DNA of 16,431 nt from Modestobacter sp. (GTDB taxonomy: Bacteria; Actinomycetota; Actinomycetes; Mycobacteriales; Geodermatophilaceae). Shown piece after piece: positions 11,487 through 16,431 of the stretch. The first letter of the stretch is position 1. Every line of letters begins with the position of its first letter. Where the stretch lies: contig JAOPVN010000007.1 of NCBI GenBank assembly GCA_025966175.1, forward strand, positions 1-16,431, written 5' to 3'. Below the pieces are notes generated by a model that was not told the DNA's origin, did not search any database, and saw only the letters and a list, made by a program, of their open reading frames with translations. The position numbers and the translations under genes are program-made.

Positions 11487-13067
11487 TCAGATGCTGGCCG
11501 GGTACCGGGAGTGCTCGGGGAAGTTGCCGTAGAGCAGCTCGTTCTCCGGGCCCTGGGTGACCGCCTGCACCAGCAGCTCGCCGCCGACGAAGCAGCCCAG
11601 CCACGAGGCACCCCGACCGCCGAACGGCTCGGCCCGGTCACCGCGGGAACGCGGCTTGTTGATGCCGACCTTGAACGCCTGCACCTCGCGGGCCAGCCGC
11701 CGGGCCTTCTCCTCGTCGTCGCAGGCCAAGCTGGCGACCAGCGCGCCGTTGGAGGCGTTCATCTGGGCCAGCAGCTCGGCCTCGGAGTCCACGACCACGA
11801 TGGTGTCGATCGGGCCGAACGGCTCGGAGTGCATCAGCGCGCTCGCGCCGCCGGGGGACAGCAGCGCGGCCGGCGCCACGTAGGCCGAGGTGTCCTGGCC
11901 GGTGATGAACCGCCCGTCGGAGTCCTTCCCCCGGTAGAGCGGGACGGCGCCGCGGTGGAGGGCGTCGTCCACCCGCCGGTGCAGCTCGTCGGCCTTGGCC
12001 GCGCTGATCACCGGCCCGAAGTCCAGGGTCGGCAGGTCGTCCCCGTCGGCCTCCACCGCCAGCGGGTGGCCGAAGCGCAGCGACTGCACCACGGGCAGGT
12101 AGGTGGCCAGGAACTCGTCGACCAGCTCCCGCTGGACGACGTAGCGCGGGTAGGCGGTGCAGCGCTGCTTGCCGTACTCGAAGCCCTTCTTCAGGTGCGC
12201 GGCCAGGCCGTCCCAGTCGGAGAACTCCCAGATCCCCCAGGCGTTGAGCCCTTCCTGCTCCAGCATGTGGCGCTTGCCGGTGTCCAGCAGGTTCGCGGCC
12301 ACCTTGCCGCCGTTGGACCGGCCGCCGACGAAGGCCAGCGCACCGATCTCCGGCGAGCGCACCAGCACGCTGGACAGCTCGGCGCCACCACCGGAGAGCA
12401 GGGTGACCGGCAGACCCTCGCGGACCATCAGCGCGTGGGCCAGGGTCAGGCAGGCGGCCCCACCCTGGGACGGCGTCTTGGCCAGCACCGCGTTGCCCGC
12501 CAGCAGCTGCACCAGCTCGGCGTGCACCAGCACCGACATCGGGTAGTTCCAGCTGGCGATGTTGCTGACCGGCCCGTCCAGCGGCACGCGGTCCCCGAGC
12601 ATGCTGTCGATCTCGTCGATGTACCAACGGACGCCGTCCAGCGCACGGTCGACGTCGGCGCACGCCAGCTTCCAGGGCTTGCCGATCTCCCAGGCAAGCA
12701 GGAGGGCGAGGTCGTCGCGGGCGGCGGCCATCGCGTCGACCGCGGCGGTGACCTTGGCCTTCCGCTCGGCCAGCGGCGTCTGCGCCCACTCCCGGTGCGC
12801 GGCGGCGGAGGCCAGGACAGCGTGCTGGGCCTCACCGGCGGACAGCCGGGGCAGCCCGATCAGCTTGGTGCCGTCGACCGGGCTGATCCCCGGCTCGGGA
12901 TCGCCGTTGGGCCGCCAGGCCCCGTCGATCAGGTTGTGCAGGCGGTCGGTGCCGAACGCCTCGGGGGCGGTTTCGGCCGCCCGGCCGAGCACCGCGGCCC
13001 ACTCGGTGCCGGGCTTCACGTGCAGGGCGGTGGGCGTCGGCTCACGCGTCGTCGTCGAGGCTGCCAT
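11487..13067 (-). CDS. Aldehyde dehydrogenase family protein with atypical active-site flanks
   Basis: A 526-residue NAD(P)-dependent aldehyde dehydrogenase fold, expected to oxidise an aldehyde to an acid in the cytoplasm. Family residues can be placed: Asn174 in ASWNYPMSVL, Lys197 in AVLAKTPSQ (cofactor), general-base Glu270 in LEQEGLNAWGI and nucleophile Cys303 in GKQRCTAYPRYVV. Late motifs are MHSEPFGPIDTIVV and, near the C-terminus, INKPRSRGDRAEPFGGRGASW. The usual ELGGK block is replaced by EQEGLN and the sensor after Lys is TPSQGG, so this is a divergent branch. I cannot name the substrate. It has an N-terminal extension of about 40 residues before the DRLHNLIDGAW start of the domain. 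ATG at 13065-13067 is the first start; the Shine-Dalgarno is poor. The small membrane protein follows after 22 bp. Confidence 0.85.
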   Translation of the reverse strand: MAASTTTREPTPTALHVKPGTEWAAVLGRAAETAPEAFGTDRLHNLIDGAWRPNGDPEPGISPVDGTKLIGLPRLSAGEAQHAVLASAAAHREWAQTPLAERKAKVTAAVDAMAAARDDLALLLAWEIGKPWKLACADVDRALDGVRWYIDEIDSMLGDRVPLDGPVSNIASWNYPMSVLVHAELVQLLAGNAVLAKTPSQGGAACLTLAHALMVREGLPVTLLSGGGAELSSVLVRSPEIGALAFVGGRSNGGKVAANLLDTGKRHMLEQEGLNAWGIWEFSDWDGLAAHLKKGFEYGKQRCTAYPRYVVQRELVDEFLATYLPVVQSLRFGHPLAVEADGDDLPTLDFGPVISAAKADELHRRVDDALHRGAVPLYRGKDSDGRFITGQDTSAYVAPAALLSPGGASALMHSEPFGPIDTIVVVDSEAELLAQMNASNGALVASLACDDEEKARRLAREVQAFKVGINKPRSRGDRAEPFGGRGASWLGCFVGGELLVQAVTQGPENELLYGNFPEHSRYPASI

Positions 13068-13102
13068 GGAGACACACTGCCAGTCGTCTCGGTCGTCTGG
13101 TA

Positions 13103-13118
13103 GGTGACAGCGCTCACC
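13103..13118. promoter_or_regulatory. Operator-like inverted repeat upstream of the aldehyde dehydrogenase
   Basis: GGTGACAGCGCTCACC has GGTGA/TCACC arms around 6 bp and contains TGACAGCGCT, one full half plus core of LacI-family operators (core AGCGCT). It lies 35 bp before the ATG on the minus strand, where an operator would be effective. The two symmetries compete, and no LacI gene is in the window. Confidence 0.33.
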
Positions 13119-13132
13119 TTCCGGAACCGACC

Positions 13133-13162
13133 GGTCCCGCCCGGCACGTACCGGGCGGGACC
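13133..13162. terminator. Hairpin terminator of the PepSY-like gene
   Basis: GGTCCCGCCCGG and CCGGGCGGGACC form a perfect 12-bp stem with a 6-base loop (CACGTA), 15 bp beyond the stop codon of the minus-strand PepSY-like gene. No U-tract is present. It also insulates the aldehyde dehydrogenase promoter region. Confidence 0.78.
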
Positions 13163-13177
13163 AGCGGCCGTGCCGGG

Positions 13178-13606
13178 TCAGTCCTGGGTGGTGTCGTCCG
13201 GGGCCCCGCCGCTGCGGCCGCCGTGGCCGCCGGAGTCCGTGCCGGTCACCGCGAAGTCCGCCCCCACCTGCACGATGAGGTGCTGGCCGTCCGTGGTGAC
13301 GACGTGCGACTCGTAGACCCCGTCGGAGTCGCTCTCGGTGCGCTCGATCGTCGCGCCCGGGTACTTCGCCAGCACGGCCGCCTCGACCTGGGTCTTCGTG
13401 TCCCCGGTCAGCAGCTGCTCGTCGGAACGCTGCGGCTGCGAGGGATCACCACTGGGCTGGCTGGTCGACCCCTCCGTCCCGGTCGTCGTGGTGCTGTCGG
13501 CCGCGTTGGCGCTCAGCGTGCCGGCCAGGATTCCGCCGGCGACCAGTCCGGTGGCCACCAGACCCGCGCCACCGGCCCAGCGCTGCATCGTCGTCCTGCT
13601 GCTCAT
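13178..13606 (-). CDS. Secreted PepSY-like domain protein
   Basis: A 142-residue exported protein. Residues 1-35 form a signal peptide (basic start, hydrophobic core GLVATGLVAGGILAGTL, AxA-type end ANA at 33-35). A Thr/Ser/Pro-rich linker runs to about 57. A PepSY-like domain follows at about 60-125: LLTGDTKTQVEAAVLAKYPGATIERTES, here in two parts LLTGDTKTQVEAAVLAKYPG and ATIERTES, then VYESHVVTTDGQHLIVQVGADFAV. PepSY modules are thought to inhibit proteases or shape the cell-surface environment; the target is unknown. The tail is Gly/Asp/Thr-rich. The start is ATG at 13604-13606, chosen because AAGGAG precedes it at good spacing and the signal peptide begins there. It is divergent from the ArsR regulator gene across 177 bp and ends in its own terminator. 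Confidence 0.75.
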   Translation of the reverse strand: MSSRTTMQRWAGGAGLVATGLVAGGILAGTLSANAADSTTTTGTEGSTSQPSGDPSQPQRSDEQLLTGDTKTQVEAAVLAKYPGATIERTESDSDGVYESHVVTTDGQHLIVQVGADFAVTGTDSGGHGGRSGGAPDDTTQD

Positions 13607-13747
13607 CGGTGCTCCTTCATCTCCGCCTCGTTCCGGGCGGCTGCAGAGGACGGTGCTGGCCGGCACTGAGGTGACCTGCGGCAGAGCCTGTGGGGCGTCT
13701 GTGAGCAGGACCGGGCCACGAGGTGGGTCCGCCGGAGCTGGCTGCCC

Positions 13748-13777
13748 TTGTCAGGCAAGTCCTTGCTTGCCTACTGT
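13748..13777 (+). promoter_or_regulatory. Promoter with embedded operator for the arsR-VOC operon
   Basis: -35 TTGTCA (13748-13753), an 18-bp spacer and -10 TACTGT (13772-13777) are followed 6 bases later by the GTG start, so the transcript is probably leaderless. The spacer is almost filled by the inverted repeat AGGCAAG-tccttg-CTTGCCT (13753-13772). A second, overlapping repeat GCAAG-TC-CTTGC lies inside it. An ArsR dimer bound here would block RNA polymerase, giving autorepression. Confidence 0.68.
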
Positions 13778-13783
13778 GGGCCC

Positions 13784-14086
13784 GTGGGCGACGTGTTCAA
13801 GGCCCTCGCCGACCCGACCCGGCGCGCCGTCCTCGACGAGCTGCAGGACCGGGACGGCCAGACGTTGTTCGAGCTGTGCACCCGGCTGGTCACCCGGCAC
13901 GGCGTGGGCTCGAGCCGTCAGGCCGTCTCCCAGCACCTCGACGTCCTCGAGGACGCCGGGCTCGTCGTCCGGCGCCGCGAGGGCCGCTACACGTTCCTGC
14001 ACCTGGACACCGCACCACTGCGGGCCATCGCCGAACGCTGGCCCACCGACGCACGACCCACCGACCCCGTGGAGGGACCCCCGTGA
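13784..14086 (+). CDS. ArsR-family winged-helix repressor
   Basis: A 100-residue ArsR-type regulator. It begins GDVFKALADPTRRAVLDEL, the characteristic first helices of the family. The recognition HTH is at about 43-62 (SSRQAVSQHLDVLEDAGLV), followed by a beta wing (VVRRREGRYTFLHLD). The classical ELCVCDL metal-binding motif is absent: the region reads FELCTRLV with a single Cys, so it is probably not an arsenic sensor. It belongs to the branch commonly paired with SRPBCC or VOC proteins. The start is GTG at 13784, which sits about at +1 of the promoter at 13748-13777; a start at 13748 would overlap the -35. Its stop overlaps the GTG of the VOC gene by 4 bases, so the pair is one operon, probably autorepressed. 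Confidence 0.87.
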   Translation: MGDVFKALADPTRRAVLDELQDRDGQTLFELCTRLVTRHGVGSSRQAVSQHLDVLEDAGLVVRRREGRYTFLHLDTAPLRAIAERWPTDARPTDPVEGPP

Positions 14087-14466
14087 AGATCGCCATGACC
14101 AGCGTCCACGTCGACGACCAGGAGAGGGCGCTGCGCTTCTACACCGACGTCCTGGGGTTCGTGACCAAGAACGACATCCCGATGGGCGAGCACCGCTGGA
14201 TCACCGTCGTCTCACCGCAGGACCCGGACGGCATGGAACTGGTGCTCGAGCCCAGCGACCACCCCGCCGTCGGACCGTTCAAGGCGGCACTGGTCGCCGA
14301 CGGCATCCCGTTCACCGCCTTCCTCGTCGACGACGTGCGCGCGGAGGCCGAGCGGCTGAAGGCGGCCGGGGTGGCCTTCACCCAGGAACCGGTGCAGATG
14401 GGCCCGGCGACCACCGCCGTCCTGGACGACACCTGCGGCAACCTGATCCAGATCGCCAGCATGTGA
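14083..14466 (+). CDS. VOC (glyoxalase/bleomycin-resistance fold) family protein
   Basis: A 127-residue single-domain vicinal-oxygen-chelate protein with two beta-alpha-beta-beta-beta modules. Module 1 is KIAMTSVHVDDQERALRFYTD...GMELVLEP and module 2 is FTAFLVDDVRAEAERLKAAG...GNLIQIASM. Potential metal ligands are His9, Glu52 in GMELVLE and positions in module 2. The usual C-terminal Glu is replaced by Gln in NLIQI, so metal-dependent chemistry is uncertain. Members may isomerise, cleave or simply bind small molecules; the substrate is unknown. The start is GTG at 14083, with GGAGGG 8 bases upstream, overlapping the arsR stop (GTGA). Its control by the ArsR repressor suggests it responds to the small molecule that the repressor senses. 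Confidence 0.87.
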   Translation: MKIAMTSVHVDDQERALRFYTDVLGFVTKNDIPMGEHRWITVVSPQDPDGMELVLEPSDHPAVGPFKAALVADGIPFTAFLVDDVRAEAERLKAAGVAFTQEPVQMGPATTAVLDDTCGNLIQIASM

Positions 14467-14488
14467 GCCCCGAGCAGGTCAGCGCGGG

Positions 14489-14518
14489 CAGGTGGGTTCA
14501 GGTCAGGTGGGTTCAGGG
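14489..14518. repeat. 15-bp tandem duplication over the rhaB stop codon
   Basis: CAGGTGGGTTCAGGT (14489-14503) is followed directly by CAGGTGGGTTCAGGG (14504-14518), matching at 14 of 15 positions. The second copy contains the rhamnulokinase stop codon (complement of TCA at 14513-14515). It fills most of the short gap between the convergent VOC and rhaB genes, in which no hairpin terminator is seen. Confidence 0.8.
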
Positions 14519-15979
14519 CAGCCGAAGCTCGGCCGCCGTCCAGGCGGCGTCGGATCCCGGCGCCGGGGTGTAGCGGACGACGTACTGCGTCTCCCGCAGC
14601 AGCGCCCGCATCTCCGGCAGCCCGCCGCTCAGCGCCCCACCGGCCCGGGCCTGCACCAGTGCGTTGCCCAGCGCGGCGGCCTCCACCGGCCCGGCCACCA
14701 CGGGGAGCCCGCAGGCGTCAGCCGTCAGCTGGCACAGCAGCGCGTTGCGGGCACCGCCGCCCACGAGGTGGACGACGTCCACCGGCTGCCCGGAGAGCTC
14801 CGCCGCCCGGCGAACCGTGCGGCGGTAGGCCCGCGCCAGGCTGTCCAGGATGCAGCGCACGGTGGCCGCCTGGCTCTGCGGCACGGTCTGCCCGGTCTCC
14901 CGGCAGATCTCCGCGATCCGGGACGGCATGTCCCCCGGCGGCAGGAACCGGGCGTCGTCGCAGTCGACGACGGCGGCGAAGGCCGGCTCCCGGCCGGCGG
15001 CGTGCAGCAGTGGGGGGAGGTCGGCGGGCAGCCCGGCCGCCTGCCAGGTGCGCAGCGACTCCTGCAGCAGCCACAGGCCCATGACGTTGCGCAGGTAGCG
15101 GACCGTTCCGTCCACCCCGAGCTCGTTGGTGAAGCCGGCCCGCCGGCTGGCCTCGGTGAGCACCGGCTTCTCCAGCTCGACCCCGACCAGCGACCAGGTG
15201 CCGCACGAGACGTAGGCGAACCGCTCGGACGCCGCCGGCACGCCGACGACCGCGGAGGCGGTGTCGTGCGAACCGACCGCGGTCACCGGCACCGGTCCGG
15301 CCAGCCCGGTCTCGGCCAGCACCTCGACGGTCAGCTCGCCCAGCCGGTCGCCGGGCTGGGTGAGCGGGGGGAACAGCCCCCGCGGCAGACCGAGCCGCTC
15401 GATCAGCTCCTCCGACCACTGCCGGGTCGCAGCATCCAGCAACCCGGTGGTCGAGGCGTTGGTGACCTCGGCGCCCACGGCGCCGGTGAGCCAGTACGCC
15501 AGCAGGTCCGGGATCAGCAGGGCCCGCTCGGCCGCGGCGAACCCGGGCTTCCCCCGCATCGCGGCCAACTGGAAGACGGTGTTGAACGGCAGGTGCTGCA
15601 GGCCACTGATCCGGTACAGCTCCTCGGCGGACACCAGGGTGTGCACGTCCGGGACGGCGGTGGCGTGCCGGGGGTCCCGGTAGTGCACCGGGTTGCCGAG
15701 CAGGTCGCCGTCGGCGTCCAGCAGCCCGACGTCGACCGCCCAGCTGTCGATGCCGACGCCGTCCAGCCGACCGCCGTCCCGGCCGGCGGCCCGCAGCCCG
15801 TCGAGCACCCCGCCGTAGAGGGCCAGCACGTCCCAGTACAGCGTGCCGGCCACCCGCACCGGCCGGTTGGCGAAGCGGTTGACCTCCCGCAGCTCGAGCA
15901 GCTGCGGGCCGATCCGCGCCGCCATCACCCGCCCGCTGGAGGCGCCGAGGTCGACGGCGGCGAGCATCAGCTCGCTCAT
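14513..15979 (-). CDS. rhaB: Rhamnulokinase
   Basis: A 488-residue FGGY-family sugar kinase, nearly the same length as E. coli RhaB (489). It phosphorylates L-rhamnulose to L-rhamnulose 1-phosphate in L-rhamnose breakdown. Seen are the N-terminal phosphate loop VDLGASSGR (9-17), GIDSWAVDVGLLD (77-88), the HYRDPRH substrate loop (99-105), catalytic Asp239 in GSHDTASAV and the C-terminal ATP site HLVGGGARNALLCQLTAD. The start is ATG at 15977-15979 (M-S-E-L-M-L-A-A-V-D), with a purine-rich GGGGACGG stretch upstream. A longer frame to 16096 runs across the palindrome and into the next gene in the wrong frame, so it is rejected. It lies 43 bp downstream of the aldolase/dehydrogenase gene on the same strand. 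Together they form the end of a rhamnose operon that continues beyond the right edge. Confidence 0.93.
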   Translation of the reverse strand: MSELMLAAVDLGASSGRVMAARIGPQLLELREVNRFANRPVRVAGTLYWDVLALYGGVLDGLRAAGRDGGRLDGVGIDSWAVDVGLLDADGDLLGNPVHYRDPRHATAVPDVHTLVSAEELYRISGLQHLPFNTVFQLAAMRGKPGFAAAERALLIPDLLAYWLTGAVGAEVTNASTTGLLDAATRQWSEELIERLGLPRGLFPPLTQPGDRLGELTVEVLAETGLAGPVPVTAVGSHDTASAVVGVPAASERFAYVSCGTWSLVGVELEKPVLTEASRRAGFTNELGVDGTVRYLRNVMGLWLLQESLRTWQAAGLPADLPPLLHAAGREPAFAAVVDCDDARFLPPGDMPSRIAEICRETGQTVPQSQAATVRCILDSLARAYRRTVRRAAELSGQPVDVVHLVGGGARNALLCQLTADACGLPVVAGPVEAAALGNALVQARAGGALSGGLPEMRALLRETQYVVRYTPAPGSDAAWTAAELRLP

Positions 15980-15991
15980 CGCCGTCCCCGT

Positions 15992-16017
15992 TCCGCCAAC
16001 ATGGCCATTTTGGCGGA
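15992..16017. repeat. 26-bp nested palindrome between the two rhamnose genes
   Basis: Outer arms TCCGCCAA and TTGGCGGA flank a perfect ATGGCCAT core, with one non-pairing position on each side of the core. It occupies most of the 43-bp gap between the aldolase/dehydrogenase stop and the rhaB start. The layout (8-bp arms, one odd base, palindromic core) mirrors that of the 24-bp repeats at 1037-1093, though the sequence differs. As RNA it would form a strong hairpin just ahead of rhaB translation. Confidence 0.78.
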
Positions 16018-16022
16018 CCCGG

Positions 16023-16431
16023 TCACCGGAGGAAGGCGGCCGCGACGCCGGCGTCGACCGGCACGTGCAGCCCCGTGGTGTGCGACAGCTCGCCACCGGT
16101 CAGCACGAAGACGGCGTTGGCGACGTGCTCGGGCAGCACCTCACGGCCCAGCAGGGTGCGCTTGGCGTAGAACGCGCCCAGCTCCTCCTCCTTGACCCCG
16201 TAGACCGCGGCGCGCTGGGCGCCCCAGCCGCCGGCGAAGATCCCCGAGCCGCGGACGACGCCGTCGGGGTTGACCCCGTTGACCCGGATCTGGTGCGGGC
16301 CGAGCTCGGCGGCCAGCAGCCGCACCTGGTGCGCCTGGTCGGCCTTGACCGCGGAGTAGGCGATGTTGTTCGGGCCGGCGAAGACGGAGTTCTTGCTGGA
16401 GATGTAGACGACGTCGCCGCCCATCCCCTGG
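16023..16431 (-). CDS. Bifunctional rhamnulose-1-phosphate aldolase/lactaldehyde dehydrogenase, C-terminal part
   Basis: The last ~135 residues of a short-chain dehydrogenase domain; the rest runs off the right edge. The sequence around SSKNSVFAGPNNIAYSAVKADQ contains the catalytic Ser, the Tyr-x3-Lys pair (YSAVK) and the Asn region. NPDGVVRGSGIFAGGW and the ending HTTGLHVPVDAGVAAAFLR are characteristic of the fused protein of about 680 residues found in rhamnose operons. Its N-terminal aldolase splits rhamnulose 1-phosphate into dihydroxyacetone phosphate and L-lactaldehyde. Its C-terminal SDR oxidises the lactaldehyde to lactate. Only the SDR end can be seen, so the aldolase half is inferred from this match and from rhaB next door. 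Confidence 0.85.
   Translation of the reverse strand, partial: QGMGGDVVYISSKNSVFAGPNNIAYSAVKADQAHQVRLLAAELGPHQIRVNGVNPDGVVRGSGIFAGGWGAQRAAVYGVKEEELGAFYAKRTLLGREVLPEHVANAVFVLTGGELSHTTGLHVPVDAGVAAAFLR

Noticed and set aside
10908..13103. A 731-residue protein starting with the sigma-factor N-terminus
   Set aside because: After about residue 53 it stops resembling any protein and runs antisense to the aldehyde dehydrogenase. Only the sigma remnant is meaningful.
13784..14466. Arsenic-resistance operon
   Set aside because: The ArsR protein lacks the CxC metal motif and the partner is a VOC protein, with no arsB/arsC-type gene present.
14492..16195. A 567-codon plus-strand frame opposite rhaB
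   Set aside because: It is antisense to rhamnulokinase, whose catalytic motifs and length fit perfectly; its own composition is biased and motif-free.

Overview
This is a very GC-rich (clearly above 70% by eye) actinobacterial chromosome segment. GTG starts are frequent, start/stop overlaps of the GTGA type recur, and several promoters look leaderless. The gene set and protein flavour suggest a Geodermatophilaceae-like organism (Blastococcus, Modestobacter or Geodermatophilus relative). That placement is inference from recognition, not from a search. No rRNA, tRNA, CRISPR array, insertion sequence or phage gene is visible.

Left third (1-5065, all minus strand): a molybdenum module. Read in transcription order it holds a small HTH+Mop/TOBE regulator, a first molybdate-binding lipoprotein (modA copy 2), a 125-bp gap with an operator-like palindrome and a leader hairpin, a second molybdate-binding lipoprotein (modA copy 1), the permease modB, the ATPase modC, a pair of 24-bp palindromes, a MocA/MobA-like nucleotidyltransferase and the start of moaE. 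Together these import molybdate, sense it, and build and finish the molybdopterin cofactor. The tandem pair of divergent ModA proteins is the unusual part.

Middle (5146-10762): recQ is divergent from the mod regulator. It is followed on the plus strand by an orphan NodU/CmcH-type O-carbamoyltransferase, a four-helix DUF4383 membrane protein with a possible SigB/SigF-type promoter, and an ACAD10/11-type acyl-CoA dehydrogenase with a likely leaderless promoter. A minus-strand gene for a 66-residue conserved-looking protein faces the dehydrogenase.

10908-11464: a decayed spot. The first ~53 codons of a SigE-family ECF sigma factor run straight into an out-of-frame fragment of another protein. 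This looks like a deletion scar, and it abuts a small two-helix membrane protein gene on the minus strand.

Right third (11487-16431): on the minus strand, an aldehyde dehydrogenase with atypical active-site flanks and a secreted PepSY-like protein. On the plus strand, a two-gene ArsR regulator/VOC protein operon whose operator sits between -35 and -10. Then, on the minus strand, rhamnulokinase and the C-terminal end of the rhamnulose-1-phosphate aldolase/lactaldehyde dehydrogenase fusion, which together are the left end of an L-rhamnose catabolic operon. A 26-bp nested palindrome lies between those two genes.

I see no large novel multi-gene system. The points most worth following are the duplicated ModA with its private regulatory gap, the nested palindromic repeats, the sigma-factor deletion scar and the ArsR/VOC promoter.
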